Source: Gammaproteobacteria bacterium (GTDB taxonomy: Bacteria; Pseudomonadota; Gammaproteobacteria; UBA6186; Azoamicaceae). Taken from it: a stretch of DNA of 64,000 nucleotides. A program made the position numbers and the translations under genes. Positions 16,662 to 27,700 of this stretch are shown piece by piece; the stretch's first letter is position 1, and the number at the start of each line of letters is the position of its first letter. Under the pieces are notes generated by a model that was given only the letters and a program-made list of their open reading frames with translations, had not been told where the DNA came from and searched no databases. The DNA lies in assembly GCA_013288135.1 (NCBI GenBank), contig JABDCL010000001.1, positions 303,127 to 367,126 of the forward strand, read 5' to 3'.

Positions 16662-18635
16662 ATGGCTGCAATACCGTTAACTGCAATTGAATTAAAAATA
16701 GCAGACGAACAAGCATTACGAGATGCTGCTTTTCATGGAGATCTGCGCGGTGTTAACAGGTATCTTAAAAAAGGTGTCTCTGTCAACGCTATAGCAGCGG
16801 ATGAGCCAGGGAAACCCAGCCACAGAACAACAGCCTTGCATCAGGCTGCAGCAGGTGGCCACGCTGAGATTTTTCAAGCGTTGTGTGATGCCGGAGGAGA
16901 TCCCTCATTTCTGGATGGCAATAAAGCAATTCCTTTGCAAATTGCCATGACTCAAGAAGAAGCTGCAAGAAGAAATGGAGACACTGCAAAGGTTGAAAAA
17001 TTCGCAAAAACAGTTGCAATTATACAAAAATGGACAGTTTTGACACCCGCAGAACAAAAGAAAATACATGATAATGCAGTTGCGTCTGTTATTGAAGCTA
17101 CAGAATACCCAAAAGAGACAACGGTTATTAGAAAATTTAAAGAAGTACAACATCCGTATACTCGTGCATTCGCAAGTATTACCACCTCTAATCATAAATA
17201 TTGGAAGAGTCTAGAGAGTTACACCGGACCTGAAAAACAATCCATGAACGTCTGGTCATTCATAGAAAAGCATGACCGCATGTGGAACCAAGCCCTCCGC
17301 GAAGTGCAAAAAAAAGAGGCGTCTCCTGCTGAATTTAATCAATCGCTTCTTTACATGTTAACACTCGTTTTTGCAGAAAGTGTTAGATTTGATAGGGTTT
17401 TTAAAAGTGAGGCCACAAAAATTTTAACATGTATCAGTCAACTGCCAGATCGGAAGATCCGTAAGAGAGTCTCACCCCTTTTTCAAACACTTTCCTCCTC
17501 TGTAACAGACTGCTTTGCTAAATTACCTCAAGCAATTATCAGAAAACTTTCAGAAGATGTTAGATATATCGAGGACTATTACAAATTCATAAATAACTAC
17601 TTTCCCGAAGAACAGATAAATTTTCTGGCCGCATACTCTTTACAGGACCCACATAAAAAATTGGTGGAAGAAGGAAATCCCGTAGGAAAAAATATTATAA
17701 TTCAGCAAGCTCGGCGCTATTTTTCCAAACAATTAGCTGATCTCGGCAACTTCATAGAAGATAAAAAGGACACCATTACAGTAGCCACTCTAACCCTTGG
17801 AGGAGAAATTAATTTTGAAGAAATAAGAGACTTTGTTATGAGTAGTGCATTTATATTTATTCAGTCTCGTTTAAAAAAAATAGAAACTGGTTTTAATGGT
17901 GATATTTCGAATGTAGGGTTTTTTCTTCCGCAGATGTTTTTTAAATCACAAGCGTTTTTATTCGCAATGCGTACTTTTTTGAGCAGTAAAATGGATTCGC
18001 TTCAATTGATTCGAGAAAGAATGGATGCCATCCGACGAGAATTTATTGCTGATTTAGTTACATCTGAAGATTCTGCGGCAGCGGGCGTTTCTCATGACAC
18101 TGTTCTTGCTGGAGACAGAAAAGTTAAAAAAGAATTCGCCAAAGAGGGCAAAGCTGAAAGAAAAGCTGCAGATGAAGAGCTGCTTTTCATGAGAAGAATG
18201 GCCGAAGAAAAAGCGAAAAAGGACATAGAGGAACAAAGAGCAAAAGAAGAATGGACTAAACGAATATTGGGCAAGTTAGTGCTAGGACGCGACAAAAAGG
18301 AAATAGACCTAATATTGCAAATTTTAACCTCCCCAAGCGTACCTGTATCATTCCCAAACTTCCTTGCTCTAATTACAAAATTAGAAATACCAGGATATGA
18401 GAATATAACGGCAGCTGGATCTCTTCCCGATAATAAATTAACAATTAACTTTGGCAAATTTGCTACGATGACCTTCGAAAGGCGGCATGGTACAGATCGG
18501 GCTGACAATGTTCACCCAGCCGCCGTCAATGAATTTAAAAGGATGTTAGAAGCAATTGATCTTAATATCACAAATTTTAGAACTTTAGTAGGAGATGCGC
18601 CCAGTAGGGGTCCAGCTGCAGCAACCTCCCTTTAA
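16662..18635 (+). CDS. Ankyrin-repeat protein with C-terminal coiled coil
   Basis: The first 90 residues of this 657-aa protein contain at least two ankyrin repeats: LRDAAFHGDLRGVNRYLKKG VSVNA, then TALHQAAAGGHAEIFQALCDAGGDPS, and a partial third (NKAIPLQIAM). These mediate protein binding and are common in effectors of intracellular bacteria. The centre (100-480) is helical and not recognised. A highly charged coiled coil lies at about 485-540 (KEFAKEGKAERKAADEELL, EEKAKKDIEEQRAKEEW), followed by a C-terminal domain of about 110 residues. There is no signal peptide. It converges on the giant gene at 18731, with 95 bp between their stop codons. Confidence 0.8.
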   Translation: MAAIPLTAIELKIADEQALRDAAFHGDLRGVNRYLKKGVSVNAIAADEPGKPSHRTTALHQAAAGGHAEIFQALCDAGGDPSFLDGNKAIPLQIAMTQEEAARRNGDTAKVEKFAKTVAIIQKWTVLTPAEQKKIHDNAVASVIEATEYPKETTVIRKFKEVQHPYTRAFASITTSNHKYWKSLESYTGPEKQSMNVWSFIEKHDRMWNQALREVQKKEASPAEFNQSLLYMLTLVFAESVRFDRVFKSEATKILTCISQLPDRKIRKRVSPLFQTLSSSVTDCFAKLPQAIIRKLSEDVRYIEDYYKFINNYFPEEQINFLAAYSLQDPHKKLVEEGNPVGKNIIIQQARRYFSKQLADLGNFIEDKKDTITVATLTLGGEINFEEIRDFVMSSAFIFIQSRLKKIETGFNGDISNVGFFLPQMFFKSQAFLFAMRTFLSSKMDSLQLIRERMDAIRREFIADLVTSEDSAAAGVSHDTVLAGDRKVKKEFAKEGKAERKAADEELLFMRRMAEEKAKKDIEEQRAKEEWTKRILGKLVLGRDKKEIDLILQILTSPSVPVSFPNFLALITKLEIPGYENITAAGSLPDNKLTINFGKFATMTFERRHGTDRADNVHPAAVNEFKRMLEAIDLNITNFRTLVGDAPSRGPAAATSL

Positions 18636-18690
18636 ATGCGATAAATTATGACAATGCAGGTGCACTCGATTTCTAGCATACCTACTATAA

Positions 18691-18714
18691 AAGAGCCGCT
18701 GACCAATAGCTCTT
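18691..18714. terminator. Possible hairpin between convergent genes
   Basis: AAGAGC (18691-18696) and GCTCTT (18709-18714) can form a 6-bp stem with a 12-base loop between the ends of the ankyrin gene and the giant gene. The T run is poor, so support is modest. Confidence 0.3.
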
Positions 18715-18730
18715 GTAAAAGAGCTTGATT

Positions 18731-21700
18731 CTATGAACGGAAATGAGAGCTGCCGCCACTTGATTTTATTGTAGGTTGATCACCCGTTCGTTTTCTTTCA
18801 CCTTCAACAACTCCTTTTTTATCAGGTCCAGGGGAATGTAATAATGCCTTCACTCTGCCCACTTCTGATAATTTTTGCTTTAATCCGGCTAAGAATTTTT
18901 TCTTTTCAGGATGTGAAGGTAAAATAGTATTTTCTAAAAAATGTATTTTCTGAACAACTTCTTCAGGATACTCCTTTTCAAACCATTGTGAAGATTTTGC
19001 TTTTCTTGAAAGCAAGTGTGCATCTCCGTTAAAAAACTCAATCTGTTCGATTAGCGCTTTACATTTTTCATTATCAGTATTAAGTTTATCGCACCCAAAG
19101 TGTTTACCATGTGCAGTTCTAACAGAAATTTTTAAATGATCATCCTCTTTACTAGGTCCACGGACTTTCAATGCTTCTGCTTCTTCAGGAGTAATTAACA
19201 ACATATAATATCGTGGTCGTTCCGCTGAAGGTCGACCAGAAAGTTCGCGATTATCTTCAATCATTGCATAAAACAAAACAGGCTTCTTATGGGCCATATA
19301 ATTGGGAGAATAATTATCTGTTTCTAAAAAATTAGGACTCACATGAATATTATCAGAAAAACTCCAACTGTAGGGGCACTTATATCCGAATGGTTCAAAA
19401 AGCTTCCGTTTTCTATCCTCATAATCTGGCCATGCCATGGTATTAAGGCTATTACTAGCAATAAATTTATCGATCGGTTGTGCTAGCTCAGCTTCCGTCC
19501 AGGGATAAAATCGGATGGGTAAAACACCAGAAGGTATTACGGCTTCTTGCTTTTCCTTCTGATCAGCGGTTTCAGTCTCGCGCTGCCTATGTTTTTGAGC
19601 TTGTGTAGTACTATCGAGTCTCATGGGTGTTATATTGTCACTTGCACTGACAGTATGACTCTCCTTTTCTCGTTTTTTATCTCTGGATTCTATTTTTGAA
19701 TGAGCGATATCTTCCTTGGGGGCAGTTGGGTTTAATCTTGTGCGAGTCTGTTTTAAACATCTAGGTAAACTGATCGCAACACAGTTTCTAATCTTATTAT
19801 CTATATTTTTTTTATCAATATCAAACAATTCAAATCCTGCTTCTTTAGCAAATTCAAGCCATTGTTCATAACAAGTTTTTGCAAAATCTTCTAATAAAAT
19901 TTTCGTTTCTGGTTCAGACTTAACGCCACCAAAACGGGCCGTTGCTGATTGAATAGATTTTTGAGAGAACGCATTTCTGCAGCATGCTAATTTATCATGT
20001 TGAACTTCAGGATCAGTCAAATTTAAGATACGCTCAAATAAATCATTACGCACAAAATTTTGTATTTCTTGTATTGCACCCACAAAATGATCCCCGGCCA
20101 GCCGCTTTCTTGTATTGATTGTGGTCATTTTAGCTATGTCTTTAATAACACAAGCACTTTTGCCAATGGAATTTATTGCAACTTCGGACGAAATGAAAGA
20201 TTCCAGTGTTTGACCGGAGGCTAAACCACGCATACGATAGGCACCTTGTGCAAAGTCACTCTTTAAAGTTTTTTCAGAGGCAGTTATAAAAGCATTGGCA
20301 TTCACCATCTGTCGAATGTCGATACCCCGAGTATGCCACTCATCATAATAGGTGAAACATTGATCAGGTTTACACCCTAATTTTTTCGCTATATAATCGG
20401 GGTCCGTCGATTTTAATGGGATTGGATGTTTCCCTTCTGATACAGAGGCAACCGGTAATGCACATAATTGATTACTTTCATCAAAAAAGAGAACATATTT
20501 AATAGGATGCCGATTTTCTAAAAAATAATTTGAAAAATCCCTTGCAACTGTCTCATTAGGAACCCCTGCAAAGAATGCGCCCACATCTATAAAAGCACGT
20601 GTGGTGTCCTTATATTTGGACATATCAAACATCTTCTTTAATAAGAGTTTTGGCTTTTTTTCATCACACAAATAAACAGGGACATTCTGAGAAATTAATA
20701 AATCCAACACTTGACCATCTGTACCCAGAGTACCTCTTTCATTAAACTTTAAAAACTCGGGAAATGTCCCTCGATTCCAAGGAGTTCCAGTAGCGGCCTC
20801 CACAGAAGCAAATTGACTTGCAAAATTATGTGAATTACTACGTATAACTTCCGGACTTTGATCAATTTTATTTAAAACATAGTGCTCTAAGCAATAATCT
20901 TTCACCTTAGTTTTGGTACTCATTTTAATTCTGAAATCATCACATTTTTTTATATCGGCCAGTGGGATATCAGCTAATTGATCGCCTGTTAACTGGAAGA
21001 ATTCTAAGGCCGCCCTTGTTTTGGAGCGCTCTAATATTTCTCCTTGCTCTAATGCCAATTGCATTTCTTTTTCAACTCGATCGTAAAAATCGCTCAACAT
21101 ATTTTGAATAGAAATTATCGATACTTCATGACTGGGTCGCTTATGTATTTGCAATGAATAGGCTAAGGTGATTTCTGGCATTTCAAAATGAGAGGCTTCA
21201 TTTGGGATATTGTTTGCAACATAAGGAATAGCCATCTCGTAATTGTTTTTTTCAGGCAATTTTGAAAACCCATAATGCAAGTTCCTTTTATTCTTTAATG
21301 TCTTTGGTAGAATATTGGTTAAATAACCTTTTATTAAGTCAATTTTTTCCCTTTCTTCAGATGTTGCATTTAATACAAAATCAGGGACTGCGATTGTTTT
21401 ATCTAACAAGTAATTTTTTAATGTTTTCTGAAGTAGGGGGGTGAGTTCCTGACAAAAAGAATACAATGGACTCTCATCACTCTCTACGACGAGAGTAGCC
21501 AGTTCATCGAAAAGCTTTTCCCATTCCACCTTATTTAAAGAGACATCGGGTTTTTCCAGCATTGCATAAACATCGATGGACAAACTGTCAAACAAATTAA
21601 ATAATTGAATAATGGAATGAATTTTTTCGGGTTTAATCGACTCTGCTTCTCCTAAGGTATAATTGAGTTCATCTTTTACACTCAGAGCGGTGTCCACTTC

Positions 21701-24700
21701 GTCAATCAACGCATGACTTTGACGTCGAAATAATTTTAAAATATTAGATAAATTGCTTATTTGATTTTTCCACTCTAGGATTTCTGAAACCACTTTTGGC
21801 TTTTGAGATAGCAAATCTATCAATTTAAGTTCTAACGCTTGCATACTATCTGGGGTGGTTATCAAAAATTCCCCATCACGAATGATATCTTGTAACTGCT
21901 TAAACAGTAGACCAAAGTAATTTTTTTCGACCGGTTTATCGCGTGAAAATAGAAATTGATGACATTTTTTGTTAAATTTTGCTGTTATTGCAACCAAATC
22001 ATTATAGGTTGGCTTTAATAAAGGTTTAGGGACTACAATTGTCGGTAAAGTGATGCCGTCGGCTTGTTTCATTGCGAGCAAGGTCCATAGAACCTTAGTT
22101 TTCCCTTCCCCCATCAACATTTGAATTACTTGGCTTTTATATTTACCACCATCTTTAGTCAATAAGTCAACAATCAGATCTTTTTGTTGAGGCCTAATTA
22201 ATTTATTTTCATAATATTCCCACAATAACATGAGAGAATACATTTCCGGATTTTCTTTTGCTGTATAACAGCGCTTAGCCTTGAGTTGCTCTGTTAAGGC
22301 CAGAAGAAAAGCTTGTTGTTCATCTGGACTATTCATTTTATCTTCTAATTTTTTTAATAAGTCATAAACCCTCGCCTTTTGTTGAAGTTGGGTATGCAAT
22401 AATAAGTATTGATCAATTCTATCATGTAAGCTCTTGATTTCTGTCTCATTAAGCCCTGTTTTTTTCTTGTATAATGACATGTCCCCTTTTAGAAAAAGAG
22501 CAAATAATTCGTCAGTTTTTTTAAGTTCGCTTCCAGAAGCTAATTTGGGTTCTATTCTTTTTCTTCCCATTACCTTAAGTTTACTTCTTTCTCCTGCCTC
22601 CTTTCCAGAAACTTTCAAACCTGCCAAAACTTCAATTTCCTCACGTAACTTTTTTAATTGTTCCTTACCATCCCGTAAATTGATTGATGATTTTTCTCTT
22701 CGGCCTTCATCTCCTAAAGAGGGAGTCAACAAGCGTTCTTTTAAATTTTTTCTATTGTCTTCATTCTTTAGCCAATCTAATAGGCCCGTTCGATCTCGAT
22801 ATATCGCTTTATTCTTTTCAATTCCTGCGATATAATCTTTATTCGTCTCTCGCATAAAACTAGATAAAAAAGGATCTTCCTCAGCCTTTATTTCACTTTC
22901 TTCGAATATGGCTGCTGCTGCCTTGAGTTCTTTACCCTCCTTGTCTTCTTCCTCCAAGCTTTTCTTTGACCATTCTTCAATTTTAGTTCTTATTCCTAAC
23001 TCTTGGGATAAATCATAAGGAGGATCATCTGTCACCTTTGGTTTTAGAAGTATAGGGCTGGGTTTTTCCGGAAACCTTTCAGGAGTTTGGTTTAACAACG
23101 TTTTTCTAAGTATCGCAATTTCTTCTTCAACTTTTTTTAACTCGAGAGATGCCCCATGTAGCAATAAATGTTTTCGCTTCATATTCAGAGATCGTAGTTC
23201 TAATGCTTTGGCTCGAAATCCAATGGGTCCCAAAACCAAATGAGGGTTATGTGAAAATATTTGTCTGGTGAGTGATTGTTCTTCTGATTCCTTTAACTGC
23301 ATTTCAATAGGGATGTTACCTTTTCTAATATGATATTCATAATAAATCCGATATGCTGCTTCGTAAAAATCGTTGTTATAAAATTTAACTGTTTTTTCGT
23401 CCCATATTTTTTTATAGTATTCGTTATAGTTATCATCGTTTAAGTTTCTCAACTTCGAATGATCTTCAGGCTCAATAACATTATTTTTATATTTAAATTG
23501 CGCCATTAAAGAAGCAGTATAGGCTCGTACCGCAAGAACTTCAGGATAAGAAAAAATTACTTCATTTTCAAGGCCTAAACTTCTTTCCTGGCCACTTTTG
23601 AAGGGGATTTCCATCATTATTCTTCTTAATAATTCAATTTCTTCTTTGGTTCCTTCTAGACCTTTTTGACACCCTTTTAATGTTTCCAATGCATCCATGG
23701 GTTTATGGGCAGCCAGCTGTAAATAAGCCAAATATAAAAAATCAGAAGAAGATTTACTTTGCAACTTTCCTTCAGCATCAAGAGAATACATCTTATAGTG
23801 TTCAGATCCTAATAATTTCCAATTTTCCATAGCAATTACATTTTCTTCACCGGGAAGAGGAGTTGCTAACCCTCTTTCCTGACGGCTACGATTTTCTAAA
23901 AGTGTTGTGACGACAGTATTGGATTTGTCAAAATCGACTTTATAATATCCAGTGAGATGATCTTCTTTATCAGTTGGCAAAAATTGTTGCACTGGAACAA
24001 GAGCAACTTTTTCCACAACTCGGACCTCTTTAATAAGTTCGACTTTCCCATCTTTGTCGATACGTTCGACTTCGACCTCCTCGAGACGCTCAAGTGGCAA
24101 AAAGGATTCAAATCCTGGCAATTCTTTGAGCCAAGGTAACTCCGGTGGAACATTTGGTATTTTTAGTCGGAAATTGGGGGGATTTTTAGTTTCATAATAT
24201 AATGTCTGTGTTTTTGGATCTCGCTTGGCAATTAATTCTATATTATATCGCGGCAATGAAATAATGTAAGGTGCATTTCTATCAAAAGGGCATGATTTCC
24301 AGATTTCAAGAAATTTGGGATCTTCAACGCGACTAAAATATTCGATGATTTTTTTATCTTCACCTTTTCCGGTCTTAACGTCCATTAATCCATAGTTTAT
24401 CTTATTTTGATGTTCATCCACTTTCCAAGGAATTAAAGCTCCTTTCCCAATATTATTTAACATTCTATCCAGCCTTCCAAAAACACCTCTTTCTTCCATA
24501 AATTCAACACTTCTTCCATGTGCCCGATGTCGCCAAATTTCTTTTACATGAGCTTCGAAATCATTAACACATTTAAATAATGCATTGATTCTTTCCAAAA
24601 GCCTTCGGGCTGTCGGAGTGTCCTTTTTGGTTAAAAACGCCTTAATTAAATCAAGCTCCTCTAAAGGAACCATTTTTGGTAAAACAGCACCTTCTCTCTG

Positions 24701-27700
24701 CATTTTTTTAAAGTCGTCGAGACTGATTCCAAGATGTACACAGGCGCGAGCCATTTGAAATCTACCCAATGCTGGATCAAACTTTGGAAAATCAAAATCT
24801 CCAAAATGCTGTTTAATCAGTCCAACAATTTTATATTTATCCATAATGGACTGCGCTAATTGATTGGTTCCAACCATAAGCAACTTATCAATTTTTGGGT
24901 CAGAGCTAGATATAATTTCCTCGCGTTCTTGTGTATGTCCTTTACTTAATTTAATTTCGTGAAAGGTATCATTGTATATTTTTAAAACACTTTCTTTATC
25001 GATAAGTTTTATTTGGTTTTTTGGAATTTCTAAAAAATAATCATTCCAAGCGTTGAACCCTTTGTCTTTCATTTCCACCATTAATATTAATTTGGGTTCA
25101 ATTCCACTCTCCTTTCCTGTCGGATACCCATAGATATAGTAACGCTCATTGCATTTAATCAAAAGTGGAATTTTGCTATTATACTTTGACATTTCAATGG
25201 GCAAGTCATCTACAGACATTATGTTAAGAGGGTATACATGTTCTTGTAAGTCAGAATTAGCATTGGCAAATTTCACTGGCCTTTCACTATCGCAATATTT
25301 CTTAAAGCTGCCCATTCTATTCTCTCTAGAAATCTCAAAATGATCTTCTAATATTTTAGAAAAACTATTTGCAATTTCACTTCCGATTTTTTCACTTTCT
25401 TTTGAGAGTTCTGATAAACAAGCCCTTGAATTACCCCCTTTTACAGTAATATGGCATATTTGTTCCCCATCAATAGAAACCCCAGCCCAACATTGTAGCT
25501 GACCATTCTTTAAAGTTTCTGGTAAATCAACCATATCAAGAAGATTAGAATCTTGTAATTGTAGCCATTGCTCTTTGAATTTTCTTTGAATAATAATATT
25601 ATGTGGATTATTGGGATCATGGGCAATAACGCGATAGTGGTGTCCATCCTCATGGGTAAATTGGCCACAAAAGTAGTCCAAATCATCGAATACTTCAACA
25701 ATATGTTCATTTTTTCCTAAGCTTTGAATAAAGGCTTTATTACCATAAAAATAATCAGGCAAGGATTTCAAACTGACATTTTCATGTTTAAATACCATTT
25801 TTCGACAATCAAAATATAAGGATTTTCCACCCGGTATATCAAGTTGAAAAACTGGATATCTCCCTTCCCAATGCATCGCTTCATCAGGAATGTCTTTTAA
25901 AGCTTTTAAAGCAATGTCAGAAGAAGGTAATAGGCGTAACAGGCTGTTTAAAAGAGAGCTGAGTTCTTTTTCAGGCAAGCGACTGAAATGTGCCTTTAAA
26001 AGTGGCATGCATTGGCTTAATATTTCTTCTGATTGCCTAGCAGTGTTTGGGTTAAAGGTTCTTATTTCTTGCCCGCTTTGTGATTTTGGAATGGTTGTGT
26101 TAAAGAATAGAGATCTGATTAATGTAGATACTTCTTCTTTTTCTAATTTGCCTCCAGTTTTCTCTAAGCGGGTTTGTAAGCGAGAAAATATCACTCGATA
26201 AATTTCACCTTGTCTGATGAGAATATTTTTTTTAATGCCATGTTCTTTTAATTGTTTGTTATTTTCCTCCAGTTGCTTTGATAAAAAATTATCCAAATAA
26301 TGAGTTAAAACATCGGAATGTTCTGATATCATTTTTGAAGAAGGGTGTTCTGGGTTATTTTTGGTAAAATCCTGGCAATATTTTTCAAGCGTTGCACCCA
26401 AACGTAAGCAAAGCAACCCGGATTCTTCAATTCTTTGCCCATCAGTAAAATAGAATATACTTTGTCGTATGAAATCAATCATGGTCCCCATATACTCTGG
26501 GGTATCTTTTAAACAGCGTTCTAATAAATTAGGTTGAAAAACATTGAGCATTAGAAAATTTCGACAATCTTGTTCTCTTAAGAGTCCGGGATTATCTATA
26601 AATGATTCTAAAATACCCGTAATTTGTCCTGCTTCCTTTACTCTGGCATGAGCAAATCTCAAAATCGATTCTTTTTGTGTGATACCCTTCGTTTTTCCTC
26701 TAATTAAACGCCTATATTGCAGATGAGAAACATTCCCTTCGAGCCTTTCTTTTTCAAGCAGGCTCTTAAGTTCTAAATCTTCTATTGCAGGATGTGCTTC
26801 TGATATAGGACGTGTTGTTCCTGGGTGGAATGAACCATCTAGGCATTCAATTTCCTTTGAATTACCATATCCACCACCCACTGTTATTTCTACCTTTGTT
26901 CTTTTAAATCTCTTTTCAGGTGTGTCGAGTAGTTGTAAAGACCTTTCGTCAAATGCTTCTCCATTGAGGACCTCCATACAATGAGTCGCAACATCTCGCG
27001 TTCTAAGAGAAAAATAAAAATCATCTAATAAATTTTTAAAATTGGGATCGTCGGCCATTGTCTCTGGAGCTTCCCAAGAACCATTTGTAATATTATAGAC
27101 TGCAGCTTTTATCCATCGTATTCGAAGGTGTTGATCCGAACCATGAAAAATAAAGGGCAATGGGCCGAGCTTGGTGATTGCAAATTTGAGTAGCTTTTCA
27201 GTGATGTCAGGAAATTTGTTTCTCATGCGATTAATGAAATAGTCATCTGCTTGGGAGCTATAATATTTTAAAGATTCTTTGCTGCGCTTTTCATCTGCAT
27301 GGGATTTAGGTATATCAGATTTTTCGCTCGAAAAAGCAGTTTGTAATTCTTGATATCTTGTATCAAACTCGTATTCATAGGTTGCCATATAACTCGGATT
27401 ATTTGCCTGAAATTCATCAATCGCTAATAGATAGGGTTTGTCAAAGTTAATTGATTCCTTTTCATGCCACTGCAATTCTCTTTCACGATCGACTCTTCCT
27501 GAGTCATAATGCAGTTTAGATACTAGGTGATAGGAGGATAAGAGCCTCCTAACCGATTCTTGTGTTGGTATTTCACTGGTAATATGATGAGCATTCTTTT
27601 CAAGAATTTCTTCATATAATGATTGTGGGATCCTCCAATCGGAAACAGTTTCTGCTCCAGATCCATATGCTCCAAATTGATGTCTAAATCTAAAATGTCC